Origin: RPQJ01 sp963726665
GTDB taxonomy: Bacteria; Pseudomonadota; Gammaproteobacteria; Steroidobacterales; Steroidobacteraceae
Assembly: GCA_963726665.1 (NCBI GenBank)
Contig: CAVSDW010000019.1
Coordinates: 233,542 to 297,541, forward strand
Direction: 5' to 3'
Length of the DNA: 64,000 bases
Below the pieces are notes generated by a model. That model worked only from the letters and a program-made list of their open reading frames with translations, ran no database searches and had not been told where the DNA came from. Position 1 is the first letter of the stretch. Every line of letters starts with the position of its first letter. Both the position numbers and the translations under genes were made by a program. Of the stretch, positions 35,790 through 45,709 are shown piece by piece.

Positions 35790-36851
35790 GTGCTGTTTCA
35801 GGGCAGGTCACGACCGGTCATTGGACTCGACATTACGACGTCGTCCATCAAGCTCATTGAGCTCACGAAAGTCGGCGATGGATATCGTGTCGAGTCTTAC
35901 TCGGCGGAGCCGTCGCCGCCCAATGCAATCAACGAGAAAGCGATCGTCGATTCGCAGGCTGTTGGCGAGGCCGTGCGCCGCGCGGTGAAGCGCGCAGGCG
36001 CACGCAGCAAGGAGTGCGCCGTCGCCATCAGCGGCGACGCGGCGATCACCAAGGTCATCCAGATGCCGCGCAACCTGCGCGAGTCGGAACTCGAGTCGCA
36101 GGTCGAGATGCAGGCCGACCAGTACATCCCCTTCCCGATGGAGGAGGTCAGCTTCGACTTCGAGGTGATCGGCCCGTCGGAAAAAGATCCGGACATGCTC
36201 GACGTCCTGCTGGTCGCGACGCGGTCCGAAAACGTCGAGCAGCGCCAGGCCGCGGTGCAGGCCGCCGGGCTCACCACGCGCATCGTCGACGTGGAGGCCT
36301 TCGCGCTCGAGAATGCCTGCCGCCTGCTCACCCACCAGATGCCGGACGGCGGCATGGACCGCAACATCGCCGTCGTCGATTTCGGCGCGAGCAGCACCAC
36401 CTTCTCTGTGCTGCGCGACCTCAAGGTCACCTACACGCGCGACTTCGCCTTCGGCGGCCAGCAACTGACCGAGGAGATCATGCGGACCTACGGGCTCAGC
36501 ATGGAGGAAGCCGGGCGTGCCAAGAAGGAAGGCGGGCTGCCTGCCAACTACCAGGCCGAGGTCCTCGATCCCTTCATCGACGACATGTGCCAGCAGGTGA
36601 GCCGCTCGCTGCAGTTCTACCTGGCGTCGGGCAGCGGCCGCTCGCAGCCGGAGCAGATCCTGATCTGCGGAGGATGCGCCAACATCCCCGGCGTCGCCGA
36701 CGTGATCACGAGCCGTGTCGGCATCAGCGCCGAACGCGGCGACCCGCTCGGGCAGATGAAGATCTCGACGCGGGCCCTGGCGCAGGGCGTGAAGAAGGAC
36801 GCGACCGCGCTCCTGACAGCCTGCGGTCTCGCGCTGAGGAGCTTCGACTGA
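35790..36851 (+). CDS. pilM: type IV pilus inner-membrane assembly ATPase-like protein PilM
   Basis: A cytoplasmic actin-like protein that binds the N-terminal tail of PilN and links the pilus alignment complex to the motor. The 353-residue protein has VIGLDITTSSIKLIEL (phosphate loop 1), VDVEAFALENACRLL, IAVVDFGASSTTFSVL (phosphate loop 2), and ILICGGCANIPGVADVI (adenosine motif). The start is GTG with AAGGA upstream. It heads the pilMNOPQ operon under the c-di-GMP riboswitch. Confidence 0.95.
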   Translation: MLFQGRSRPVIGLDITTSSIKLIELTKVGDGYRVESYSAEPSPPNAINEKAIVDSQAVGEAVRRAVKRAGARSKECAVAISGDAAITKVIQMPRNLRESELESQVEMQADQYIPFPMEEVSFDFEVIGPSEKDPDMLDVLLVATRSENVEQRQAAVQAAGLTTRIVDVEAFALENACRLLTHQMPDGGMDRNIAVVDFGASSTTFSVLRDLKVTYTRDFAFGGQQLTEEIMRTYGLSMEEAGRAKKEGGLPANYQAEVLDPFIDDMCQQVSRSLQFYLASGSGRSQPEQILICGGCANIPGVADVITSRVGISAERGDPLGQMKISTRALAQGVKKDATALLTACGLALRSFD

Positions 36852-36852
36852 C

Positions 36853-37440
36853 ATGCCAAGAATCAACCTCCTGCCGTGGCGCGATTCGCAGCGCAAGCAG
36901 AAGAGACAGGAGTTCATCCTGTCGCTCGGCGCGGCGATCGCCACCGCGGCGCTGGTGACGCTCGTGGGCCGCTGGCAAATGAGCGCGGCGATCGAGCACC
37001 AGAACGGGCGCAACCAGATCCTGAACGACGAGATCGCCCAGCTCGACAAGAAGATCCAGGAGATCGAGGGCCTGGAGAACCAGAAGCGCAAGCTGCTGGC
37101 GCGCATGGAGATCATCGAGACGCTGCAGCGCAGCCGGCCCGAAATCGTGCACATCTTCGACGAGATCGTCCGCACGCTGCCCGAGGGCGTCTACCTCACG
37201 TACCTGAAGCAGTCCGGCACGCGGATCGAGTTGCGCGGCGTGGCGCAGTCGAGCACGCGCGTTTCGGCCTTCATGCGCAACATCGACAATTCGCAATGGC
37301 TGGCGGATCCGTCGCTGCAGGTCGTCGAGACCAAGGGCCGCGACGCGGGCCGCGGCGCGGAATTCACGCTGTTCGCCAACCAGCGCAGCCAGGTCCCGCC
37401 GGCGGATGAGGCGGAAGCCGGCAAGGTGGCCGCCAAATGA
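36853..37440 (+). CDS. pilN: type IV pilus assembly protein PilN
   Basis: Inner-membrane protein of the alignment complex. The 195-residue product starts MPRINLLPWRDSQRKQK, the INLLPWR motif that contacts PilM, then a membrane helix (about residues 20-40), a coiled coil (IAQLDKKIQEIEGLENQKRK) and a ferredoxin-like domain. Its stop overlaps the pilO start by 4 bp. Confidence 0.95.
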   Translation: MPRINLLPWRDSQRKQKRQEFILSLGAAIATAALVTLVGRWQMSAAIEHQNGRNQILNDEIAQLDKKIQEIEGLENQKRKLLARMEIIETLQRSRPEIVHIFDEIVRTLPEGVYLTYLKQSGTRIELRGVAQSSTRVSAFMRNIDNSQWLADPSLQVVETKGRDAGRGAEFTLFANQRSQVPPADEAEAGKVAAK

Positions 37441-38124
37441 AGAAGCTCCAGGGACTGCTCGAGCAGCTGCGCGGCCTCGACCCCAACGACCCGGGCCGCT
37501 GGCCGCTGACCGTCCGGCTGGGGGTCGCGATCGTGCTGTTCGCGCTGGCCGCAGCGGGCGGCTACTACTTCTTCGTCTGGAAGTCGCTGCATCCCCAGCT
37601 GGTGGAGGCGCGCGCCAAGGAAACCGAGCTCCTGAATACGCTGGAGGGAAAGGCGCGCAAGGCCGCCAACCTCCAGGCCTACAAGGACCAGCTGGCTGAG
37701 ATGGAGAAGTCCTTCGGGGCCATGCTGCGACAGCTGCCGAACAAGACCGAGGTGCCAAACCTGCTGGTGGACATATCCCAGACAGGACTCGCGTCGGGCC
37801 TGCAGGAGAAGCTCTTCCAGCCCCAGGGCGAGATCCGCAAGGACTTCTACGCGGAGCTTCCGATCAGCATCCGGCTGACGGGCGGTTACCACCAGATGGG
37901 GAATTTTGCCGCCGGGGTGGCGGCACTGCCGCGCATCGTCACGCTGCACGACATCGAAATCGTCCCGGCCGGCAGGGACTCGGGCGAGCCGGGCGACCTC
38001 GTGCTCAAGTCACCGCCAAGACCTATCGTTACCTCGACGAGGACGAACAGGCTGCGGGCGGCGGCAAGCCGGCGGGGGCAAGCCGGTCGGCGGCAAGCCC
38101 GGCAAGCCGGGCGGGGGCGGGTGA
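37437..38124 (+). CDS. pilO: type IV pilus assembly protein PilO, frameshifted
   Basis: Partner of PilN in the inner-membrane alignment complex. It has a helix at about residues 27-45, a coiled coil, and the C-terminal domain with LPNKTEVPNLLVDISQTGL and GGYHQMGNFAAGVAALPRIVTLHD. After LVLK the frame breaks: one lost base near 38010 restores VTAKTYRYLDEDEQ. A second lost base near 38075 restores a Gly-Lys-Pro tail (GGGKPAGGKPVGGKPG) ending at 38124. Without these corrections the frame falls into that of pilP and looks like a PilO-PilP fusion. The corrected length is 229 residues. Confidence 0.88.
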
Positions 38125-38660
38125 AGCCCATGGCGGAGGCGCGACCGGATATGACCACAGCACTGCGCATCGTTCTCGCCGCAGCCGTGCTCGCGACGGC
38201 CAGCGGGTGCTCCGATGACACCGACCAGCTGCGTGCACAGATCGAGGAGATCAAGAGCCGTCCGGGCGGGCGCATCGAGCCGCTGCCGGAGGTGAAGCCC
38301 TACGAGACCTTTGCGTACCCCGCGGCCGACTTGCGCTCGCCGTTCGAGCCCGGCGTGCCGGCCTCGGCGAGCGGACCGAACGCGATACGCCCGGATTCCA
38401 GCCGGCCACGCGAGTTCCTCGAGCAGTTCTCGCTCGACACGCTGCGCATGGTCGGCACGTTGAAGCTGCAGGCCCGGGTGTTCGGGCTGGTGCAGACGAA
38501 GGACGGGCTGGTGCACCGTGTGCTGCCCGGCAACCACCTGGGCCAGAATGACGGCCGTATCACGGCCATTGAAGAAGGCAAGATCTCGCTCATCGAGATC
38601 GTTCCCGACGGCATGGGCGGTTTCATCGAGCGTCCCGCCGCGCTTGCGTTGCGCGACTGA
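38121..38660 (+). CDS. pilP: type IV pilus lipoprotein PilP
   Basis: Periplasmic lipoprotein linking PilNO to the PilQ secretin. It has a signal peptide and lipobox ATASGC, then DDTDQLRAQIEEIKSRPGGRIEPLPEVKPYETFAYP, the PilN/O-binding leader, and a beta-sandwich domain with SLDTLRMVGTL and HRVLPGNHLGQNDGRI, which binds PilQ. The GTG shown overlaps the pilO stop by 4 bp; an ATG three codons later is equally possible. Length is 179 residues. Confidence 0.93.
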   Translation: MKPMAEARPDMTTALRIVLAAAVLATASGCSDDTDQLRAQIEEIKSRPGGRIEPLPEVKPYETFAYPAADLRSPFEPGVPASASGPNAIRPDSSRPREFLEQFSLDTLRMVGTLKLQARVFGLVQTKDGLVHRVLPGNHLGQNDGRITAIEEGKISLIEIVPDGMGGFIERPAALALRD

Positions 38661-38679
38661 TCTGCAAGGAGATTCGAGC

Positions 38680-40862
38680 ATGACCGCTGCATCCTTCAAC
38701 ACGATCGAACCCCGCGAAGGCGAGCGCAAGGCGCACGGCCGGCGCAGGCCCGCGGCGCTCGTCGCGCTGGCGGGGCTCGCCGCGTTCGTCGCGCAGGCCG
38801 CGCTGGCGCAGGACGCCCTCCATCTCCAGAAAGTCGAGGTGCAGCCCCAGCCTGGCGAACAGGTCGAGGTGCGACTCGTGCTCGACGGCCCCGCGCCGCA
38901 ACCGGTGACCTTCACCGTCGACAACCCGGCGCGCCTCTCGGTGGACCTGCCGGGCGCCGTGCTCGCGCTCCCGTCACGCCGCATCGACGTCAATTCCGGC
39001 GGCCTCGACACCATCGTCGCGGCCGAGGCCTCGGGCCGTACGCGGCTGGTGTTCAACCTCGACCAGATGCTCCCGTACCAGACCCGGGTGTCCGGCAACA
39101 CGGTGTACGTGATGATCGGGCGCGGCGGTGCGGTCGCGCAGGCCGGGACGGCTTCGTCGGCGCCGGCGGCTGGCAGGAAGGCAGGACCGGCCCAGACGTC
39201 GGCCGTGCAGAAGGTGGACTTCCGTCGTGGCACCGACGGGGCCGGCCGCGTGCTCGTGACGACCAGCGATCCGGGCGTGCAGGCGAGCCTCAAGCAGGAA
39301 GGCGGCCGGGTCGTCATCGATTTCCCGAACACCACCGTGCCCGACGAGTACCTGAAGCGTTTCGACGTGGTGGACTTCGCCACGCCGATCAGCTCCTTCG
39401 ACGTGACGCGCGGCCCGAACGGCACGCGCATCGTGGTCGCGGCCACGGGAGACTTCGAACAGCTCGCGTACCAGAGCGACCGTGACTACGTGCTCGAGAT
39501 CCGGCCGCGCCCCAAGGTGGCCGTCGTCGATCCGAGCAAGCGCGAATACAAGGGCGAGCGACTGACGCTCAACTTCCAGGACATCGAGACCCGCGCCGTG
39601 CTGCAGCTGCTGGCCGAGACCAGCGGGCAGAACATCGTGGTGAGCGACTCGGTGCAGGGCAACGTCACCCTGCGGCTGCAGAACGTGCCCTGGGACCAGG
39701 CGCTCGACATCGTGCTCAGGACCAAGGGCCTCGACAAGCGCCAGGACGGCAACGTGATCTACGTGGCCCCGACCGAGGAACTGCAGGCGCGCGAGAAGCA
39801 GCTCCTCGAGTCGCAGAAGGCGATCGTCGAGCTCTCGCCGGTGCGCACCGAGTACCTGCAGGTCAACTACGCGAAGGCCTCCGACCTCGCGGCGCTGCTG
39901 AAGTCGCAGGGCAAGACCTCGCTGCTGTCGGACCGCGGCAGCGTGTCGGTGGACGAGCGCACGAACACGCTGCTGCTGGTGGACACCGCCGAGCGGCTGG
40001 CCGACGTCCGCCGCCTGGTCGCCACGCTCGACATCCCCGTGAAGCAGGTGCTGATCGAGTCGCGCATCGTGATCGTGAACGACAGCTTCGCGCGCGAGCT
40101 CGGCGTGCGCTTCGGCAGTGCCTTCGTGAACAACGTCGGCGACGACGGCACGTTCTGGCTGGGCAACAACGGCCTGAACAACGCGCGACGGCGATGCCGG
40201 CCCGGTCATCGGCGGCGGCACCAGCAACGGCAACGGCGCCGTGGACGACGGGCTCCGCGCCGGGACGCTACATCGTCAACCTGCCGGTCGCGAACCCGGC
40301 GATGACCATGGCGATGACGCTGCTCAACTCGAACTACATCGTGGACCTGGAGATCACGGCGGCGCAGCGCGAGGGACGCGGCGAGGTGGTTTCCGCCCCG
40401 CGCGTGATTACCGCAAACGGCCAGGAGGCCTACATCGAGCAGGGCCGCGAGATTCCCTACCAGGAGTCGGCGTCGAGCGGCGCCACGACCACGCAGTTCA
40501 AGAAGGCGGTGCTCTCGCTCACGGTCACGCCGCAGATCACCCCGGACGACCGCCTGATCCTCGACCTCAAGGTGACCAAGGACAGCGTCGGGCAGTATGT
40601 ACCGAGCGGCAATGGCGGCCTGGTGCCGAGCATCGACACGCGCGAAATCACGACGCAGGTGCTGGTGAACGACGGCCAGACCGTGGTGCTGGGCGGCATC
40701 CTGGAGACCGACAGCCGTGACGACGTGAGCAAGGTGCCCTTCCTCGGCGACGTACCGGGGCTCGGCTTCCTGTTCCGCAAGAAGTCGACCCGGGACGAGA
40801 AGAACGAGCTGCTGATCTTCGTGACCCCGAAGATCCTGCGCGAGGGCGCCAACATCTACTGA
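38680..40862 (+). CDS. pilQ: type IV pilus secretin PilQ, frameshifted
   Basis: Outer-membrane channel for the pilus fibre. It has a signal peptide (ending AALAQ), two AMIN domains that bind peptidoglycan, an STN/N0 domain (LTLNFQDIETRAVLQLLAETSGQNIVVSD), an N1 domain, and the secretin domain with VPKQ-type and VVLGGILETDSRDDVSKVPFLGDVPGLGFLFR. Two extra bases, near 40180 and 40252, shift the frame through a Gly/Asn-rich loop; removing both gives 726 residues with full conservation on each side. An AAGGAG site precedes the ATG. Confidence 0.9.
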
Positions 40863-40884
40863 CGGCCCGCCGGTCCGGTGGGAC

Positions 40885-40915
40885 AATGCGGCCGCAGCGA
40901 TCCTGCGGCCGCATT
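40885..40915 (+). terminator. hairpin between pilQ and aroK
   Basis: A perfect 13-bp stem (AATGCGGCCGCAG and its complement) with a 5-nt loop CGATC, followed by CATTTC. The stem is strong but the T-tract is short, so it may be a partial terminator or an attenuator ahead of aroK, whose ATG is 11 bp downstream. Confidence 0.6.
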
Positions 40916-40925
40916 CATTTCGGGC

Positions 40926-41465
40926 ATGCTGAACGCCGAGAACATCGTCCTGGTCGGGCCCATGGGCTCGGGCAAGAGCGCCGTGGGACGGCAGCTCGCG
41001 GCCCGGCTCGGCCTCGGGTTCGTGGACAGCGACGTCGAGATCCAGGCGCGCACCGGCGTCGACATACCCTACATATTCGAGCGCGAAGGCGAGGCGGGCT
41101 TCCGCGCGCGCGAGGCCGAGGTCCTCGAGGCGCTCACGCGCTGCGAACGGATCGTGCTCGCCACCGGTGGCGGTGCGGTGCTGGACCCCGGCACCCGCGA
41201 GCGCCTGCGCGGCTGGGGTTGCGTCGTGTATCTTCGGACCTCCGTGGACCAGCAAATCGCCCGCACGCGCCGCAGCGGCCATCGCCCGCTGCTCAGGAAC
41301 CCCGACCCGAGGGGTACGCTCACGCGGCTCACGGAACTGCGCTCGCCGCTTTACGAGGAGGTCGCCGACCTCACCGTGGATACCGATGGCCGCCGGGTGA
41401 AGACCGTGGTCGAGGAAATCGTTCGGCTGCGCGAGGCTGCCGGGAGCGCCCAGTGCAGCGGGTGA
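40926..41465 (+). CDS. aroK: shikimate kinase
   Basis: ATP-dependent phosphorylation of shikimate. The 179-residue protein has the P-loop GPMGSGKS (residues 11-18), the shikimate-binding DSDVEIQ, FREREGEAGFRAREAEVL and ATGGGAV, and the lid RPLLRNPDPRGTL. The ATG heading MLNAENIVLVG fits the family. pilQ-aroK-aroB order is the classic gammaproteobacterial arrangement. Confidence 0.95.
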   Translation: MLNAENIVLVGPMGSGKSAVGRQLAARLGLGFVDSDVEIQARTGVDIPYIFEREGEAGFRAREAEVLEALTRCERIVLATGGGAVLDPGTRERLRGWGCVVYLRTSVDQQIARTRRSGHRPLLRNPDPRGTLTRLTELRSPLYEEVADLTVDTDGRRVKTVVEEIVRLREAAGSAQCSG

Positions 41466-42538
41466 CCATCGATCTCGGCGAGCGCAGCTATCCGATCCTG
41501 ATCGGGTCCGGGCTGCTCAACGAGATCCATGTGCTCGCCGAGGCAGTGCCGGGACGCGACGTCATGGTCGTGACCAACGACGTCGTGGCTCCGCTCTATC
41601 TCGACCGCCTGCTGCGCGGGCTGCAGGGCCGGCGGGTGGAGTCGATGCTTCTTCCCGACGGAGAACGGCACAAGACCCTCGAGACCGCGAGCCGCATCCT
41701 CGACGCGCTGGTGGTGGCGAGGATGAATCGCGATGCCTGCGTCGTGGCGCTCGGCGGAGGCGTGGTCGGCGACATCGCGGGGTTCGCAGCGGCCTGCTAC
41801 CAGCGCGGCGTGGATTTCGTGCAGGTGCCTACGACGCTGCTGGCGCAGGTCGACTCGTCTGTCGGCGGCAAGACCGGGGTCAACCACCCCGGTGGCAAGA
41901 ACCTGATCGGCGCCTTCCACCAGCCCCGCGCAGTCGTTTCCGACACCGATACGCTCCGCTCGTTGCCGGCCCGCGAGCTGCGGGCAGGGTTTGCCGAGGT
42001 CCTCAAGTACGGGCTGGTCGCGGACGCATCCTTCCTGGCCTGGCTCGAGGCGAATGTCTCCGCGCTGCTCGCGCTCGAGCCCGACGTCGTTGCGCACGCG
42101 GTGCGCCGCTCGTGCGAAATCAAGGCGGCGATCGTCGCCGCCGACGAGCGCGAACACGGCGCCCGGGCGCTCCTCAACCTCGGGCACACCTTCGGACACG
42201 CGATCGAGGCGGCCGCCGGCTACGGCGAGTGGCTGCACGGCGAAGCGGTGGGCGTCGGGATGCTGATGGCCGCCGACCTGTCGTCTCGCCTCGGCTGGAT
42301 CGGCGGCGCGGAAGTGGAACGCGTGCGTGGCCTGCTGCGGCGCGCGGAACTCCCGACCTCTGCGCCCGCGATCGGGGCGGGGCGCGCGCTCGAGCTCATG
42401 GCCATGGACAAGAAAGTGCTCGCGGGCCGGATTCGCCTGGTGCTGCTCTCGTGCCTCGGCCAGGGCGTGGTGAGCGGCGACTATCCGGCGCAGGCCCTGC
42501 ACGAGACGCTGGTCTCGCACTTCGGGAGCGCGGCATGA
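41453..42538 (+). CDS. aroB: 3-dehydroquinate synthase
   Basis: Second enzyme of the shikimate pathway, NAD- and metal-dependent. The 361-residue protein has VALGGGVVGDIAGFAAACYQRGV, PTTLLAQVDSSVGGKTGVNHPGGKN, AEVLKYGLVAD and the metal histidines in LLNLGHTFGHAIE and LHGEAVGVGM. The GTG heading MQRVTIDLG overlaps aroK by 13 bp; another GTG three codons later would overlap by 4 bp and is an alternative. Confidence 0.95.
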   Translation: MQRVTIDLGERSYPILIGSGLLNEIHVLAEAVPGRDVMVVTNDVVAPLYLDRLLRGLQGRRVESMLLPDGERHKTLETASRILDALVVARMNRDACVVALGGGVVGDIAGFAAACYQRGVDFVQVPTTLLAQVDSSVGGKTGVNHPGGKNLIGAFHQPRAVVSDTDTLRSLPARELRAGFAEVLKYGLVADASFLAWLEANVSALLALEPDVVAHAVRRSCEIKAAIVAADEREHGARALLNLGHTFGHAIEAAAGYGEWLHGEAVGVGMLMAADLSSRLGWIGGAEVERVRGLLRRAELPTSAPAIGAGRALELMAMDKKVLAGRIRLVLLSCLGQGVVSGDYPAQALHETLVSHFGSAA

Positions 42539-43698
42539 GCGGTTACCCGGTCACGCTCGCGCCGTACGCCCAGCACGACTCGGGTTCGCGTGGGCGTCGG
42601 TTCCCGGAGGCTCCGCCGCGGCACCGCACGGAATACCAGCGCGACCGCGACCGCATCGTGCATTCGACGGCCTTCCGTCGCCTGGTCTACAAGACACAGG
42701 TCTTCGTGAATCACGAAGGCGACCTGTTCCGGACGAGGCTGACGCACTCGCTCGAAGTTGCGCAGATCGCCCGCAGCGTCGCGCGTGCGCTTGCGCTGAA
42801 CGAGCCGCTGGCCGAGGCGATCTGCCTCGCGCACGACCTCGGCCACACGCCATTCGGCCACGCCGGGCAGGACGCGCTCCACGAGTGCATGCGCGACTTC
42901 GGCGGCTTCGAGCACAACCTGCAGTCACTGCGCGTGGTGGACGAGCTCGAGGAGCGCTACGCCGAATTCCCCGGGCTCAACCTCACCTTCGAGACGCGCG
43001 AGGGAATACTCAAGCATTGCTCGGTGGCGAACGCGCGTCGTCTCGGCGATCTGGGAGAGCGGTTCCTCGCGCGGCGGCAGCCCAGCCTCGAGGCGCAGCT
43101 CGCGAACCTCTCCGACGAGATCGCCTACAACAACCACGACGTGGACGACGGCATCCGCGCCGGGCTCATTTCCATGGACGAACTCATGGAACTCGCGATC
43201 GTCCGCCGGCAGCACGAGATCGTGACTGCCCGCTATCCCGGCCTCGGTGCGCGCCGGCTCGTGCACGAGGTCGTGCGCCGCATGATCGACTACCTCGTGA
43301 ACGACCTCATCGACGCTTCCGCCGCGGCGATTGCGGCCGCCGCTCCCGCCGGGGTCGGGGACGTCCGCGCACGGCCCGAGCCGCTGCTCAGGTTCGGGCC
43401 GGAGGTGGCCGCCGAGCACCTCGAGCTCAAGCGCTACCTGCGGGAGCGCCTGTACCGGCACTACAAGGTGCTGCGCATGACCACCAAGGCCCGCCGTGTC
43501 GTTCGCGAGCTCTTCGACGCGATGTTCGAGGATGTGGACCTCATGCCGACCGAGCACCAGGAAGCGGCGCGGCGCATGGAATCCGAGGACGGGCACCCCG
43601 GCCGCGCGCGCGCGGTGGCCGACTACATTGCGGGCATGACCGACCGATTCGCGATCCTCGAGCACCGGCGCCTGTTCGATCCGGCGGAGCGGACCTGA
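42535..43698 (+). CDS. dgt: deoxyguanosinetriphosphate triphosphohydrolase-like protein
   Basis: An HD-domain dNTP triphosphohydrolase of 387 residues. It has RTEYQRDRDRIVHSTAFRRL, the first HD histidine in RTRLTHSLEVAQIAR, then AHDLGHTPFGHAGQ and an EIAYNNHDVDDG segment with the last metal aspartate. It belongs to the shorter Dgt subfamily lacking the E. coli insert. The ATG overlaps the aroB stop by 4 bp. Confidence 0.92.
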   Translation: MSGYPVTLAPYAQHDSGSRGRRFPEAPPRHRTEYQRDRDRIVHSTAFRRLVYKTQVFVNHEGDLFRTRLTHSLEVAQIARSVARALALNEPLAEAICLAHDLGHTPFGHAGQDALHECMRDFGGFEHNLQSLRVVDELEERYAEFPGLNLTFETREGILKHCSVANARRLGDLGERFLARRQPSLEAQLANLSDEIAYNNHDVDDGIRAGLISMDELMELAIVRRQHEIVTARYPGLGARRLVHEVVRRMIDYLVNDLIDASAAAIAAAAPAGVGDVRARPEPLLRFGPEVAAEHLELKRYLRERLYRHYKVLRMTTKARRVVRELFDAMFEDVDLMPTEHQEAARRMESEDGHPGRARAVADYIAGMTDRFAILEHRRLFDPAERT

Positions 43699-43702
43699 AG
43701 AG

Positions 43703-43818
43703 AGCGGATAGTGGCTGACGGATCGCGGATAGTCAGAAGCCGAACGATGGGGTAACGGCAAGGGGGTACGCAGTAGTACGGACTGAAGAAAGCGGTTCGT
43801 GACCAGCGGTTGGCATTA
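43703..43818. repeat. heptamer-phased repeat, copy D (3' of dgt)
   Basis: One arm at the left reads AGCGGAT, AGTGGCT, GACGGAT, CGCGGAT, AGTC, and a second at about 43791-43818 reads AGCGGTT, CGTGACC, AGCGGTT, GGCATTA. Both arms have the same orientation, unlike copies B and C. The element begins 4 bp after the dgt stop codon and fills much of the 174-bp gap to pyrF. Confidence 0.7.
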
Positions 43819-43872
43819 CCCTCTTCCCGTCCTCCGGTATCATTGCCCGCTGCAATTCCCAGCGAGTCCACC

Positions 43873-44604
43873 ATGCCCGTCGTCCCCAAGGACATCCCGG
43901 CGCGCGAGCGCCTGATCTTCGCCATGGACGTTGCCGATCCCGCCGAGGCGCGCCGCCTCGCCGAGACCCTCGACGACTCCGTCCACTTCTACAAGCTCGG
44001 CCTCGAGCTCTTCATGGCCGGCGGCTACTACGAGCTCATCGACTGGATGGTTGCACGCGACAAGAAAGTCTTCGTGGACCTCAAGTTCTTCGACGTGCCG
44101 GCCACGGTGGCGGCTGCGGTCCGGCAGTTGCGCAACCGCGGCGTCACGCTGACGACCGTGCACGGCAACCAGGGGATCATGGAGGCTGCGGCCGCGGCGA
44201 AGGGAGACGTGAAGGTGCTCGCGGTGACGGTCCTCACCAGCCTCGACCGCGGCGACCTCGACGACCTCGGCTTTGCCTGCGACGTCGAGCGACTGGTGCT
44301 GTCGCGCGCGCGGCGCGCGCTCGAAGCCGGCTGCGACGGCGTGGTGTCGTCCGGTCTCGAGGCGCCGAAGCTGCGCGAGTTCATCGACCACCGCCTGCTC
44401 GTGGTGACGCCCGGCATCCGGCCGGTCGAAAACCGCCCGGTCGACGACCAGAAGCGCACTGTCGACGTGGCACAGGCCTTCGGCAACGGCGCGGACTACA
44501 TCGTCGTCGGGCGCCCGATCCGCGACGCCGCCGATCCGCGCGCCGCGGCACTCGCCATGCAGCGTACGATCGCCGGCATCTTCGGCGGAGGCGCGACGCA
44601 ATGA
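43873..44604 (+). CDS. pyrF: orotidine 5'-phosphate decarboxylase
   Basis: Last step of UMP synthesis. The 243-residue TIM-barrel protein has LIFAMDVADPAEARRLAETL, YKLGLELFMAGG, the catalytic VFVDLKFFDVPATVAAAVRQL (D-x-K-x-x-D), VTVLTSLD, VVTPGIRPV and VVGRPIRDAADPRAAAL. The ATG follows the family N-terminus. Its stop overlaps the hemE start by 4 bp. Confidence 0.95.
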   Translation: MPVVPKDIPARERLIFAMDVADPAEARRLAETLDDSVHFYKLGLELFMAGGYYELIDWMVARDKKVFVDLKFFDVPATVAAAVRQLRNRGVTLTTVHGNQGIMEAAAAAKGDVKVLAVTVLTSLDRGDLDDLGFACDVERLVLSRARRALEAGCDGVVSSGLEAPKLREFIDHRLLVVTPGIRPVENRPVDDQKRTVDVAQAFGNGADYIVVGRPIRDAADPRAAALAMQRTIAGIFGGGATQ

Positions 44605-45670
44605 ACACCCCGCTGAAGAACGACCTGCTGCTGCGCGCCCTCATGCGCGAACCCGTGCCGCGCACGCCGCTCTGGATGATGCGACAGGCTGGACGTTACC
44701 TGCCCGAGTACCGCGCGACGCGCGCGAAGGCCGGCAGCTTCCTCGACCTCTGCATGAATCCCGAACTCGCATGCGAGGTCACGCTGCAGCCGCTCGAGCG
44801 CTACCGGCTCGACGCCGCGATCCTGTTCTCCGACATCCTCACGATCCCGCACGCCATGAACGTCGGCCTCGAGTTCGAGGCAGGCGAGGGACCGAAGATC
44901 GCCCGCCCGGTGCGCACGGCGGCCGACATCGACAAGCTGCCGATTCCCGGATCCCGAGGGCGAACTGCGCTACGTCATGGACGCCGTGCGCCTCATCCGG
45001 CGCGAGCTCGGCGGGCGCGTACCCCTGATCGGCTTCGCAGGGAGCCCGTGGACCGTCGGCACCTACATGGTCGAGGGCGGCGGCAGCAAGAACTTCCAGC
45101 ACATCAAGGGCATGCTCTACGGCGCGCCGCGCGAGCTGCACCGGCTGCTCGACGTGATCACGCAGGGCGACGCTCGCGTACCTCAACGCGCAGGTCGCCG
45201 CGGGAGCACAGGCCGTGATGGTCTTCGACACCTGGGGGGGCGCGCTGACGCCGGCCGACTACCGCGAGTTCTCGCTGCGCTACATGAAGCGGATCGTGGA
45301 AGGGCTCACCCGCGAGCGGGACGGGCGCCGGGTGCCGGTGATCCTGTTCACCAAGGGCGGCGGGCAGTGGCTCGCCGACATGGCCGCGACCGGCTGCGAC
45401 GCGCTCGGCGTGGACTGGACCACCGACCTGGCCGATGCGCGCAGCCTGGTGAAAGACCGGGTCGCGCTGCAGGGCAACCTCGACCCGAGCGTGCTGTACG
45501 CTCCGCCCGCCGAGATACGCGCGCAGGTCGCGCGCGTGCTCGCGAGCTACGGCCGCGGTCACGGCCACGTCTTCAACCTCGGGCACGGCATCCACCCCGA
45601 CGTGCCGCCGGAGCATGCGGCGGCGATGGTCGAGGCGGTGCACGAACTGTCACCCGCGTATCACTCATAG
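44601..45670 (+). CDS. hemE: uroporphyrinogen decarboxylase, frameshifted
   Basis: Decarboxylates uroporphyrinogen III to coproporphyrinogen III in haem synthesis. The protein has RTPLWMMRQAGRYLPEYR and ILFSDILTIPHAMN in the first frame, then VPLIGFAGSPWTVGTYMVEGGGSK in a second, and VMVFDTWGGALTPADY, GNLDPSVLYA and NLGHGIHPDVPPEH in the third. One extra G near 44951 (before DPEGELRYVMDAVRLI) and one near 45168 (before ATLAYLNAQV) account for both breaks; the corrected length is 355 residues. As an essential gene it is surely intact in the organism. Confidence 0.9.
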
Positions 45671-45709
45671 GGCGGCGCGAGCGGCCGTTCCTCAGGAGCC
45701 CGACCCGTC

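Noticed and set aside
40170..40260. Programmed frameshifting in pilQ
   Set aside because: No slippery heptamer or downstream structure is evident, and two shifts in one loop plus similar breaks in unrelated genes point to base errors.
44601..45670. hemE as a pseudogene or as three separate genes
   Set aside because: All conserved blocks are present in order, and two single-base changes restore one full-length protein of an essential pathway.
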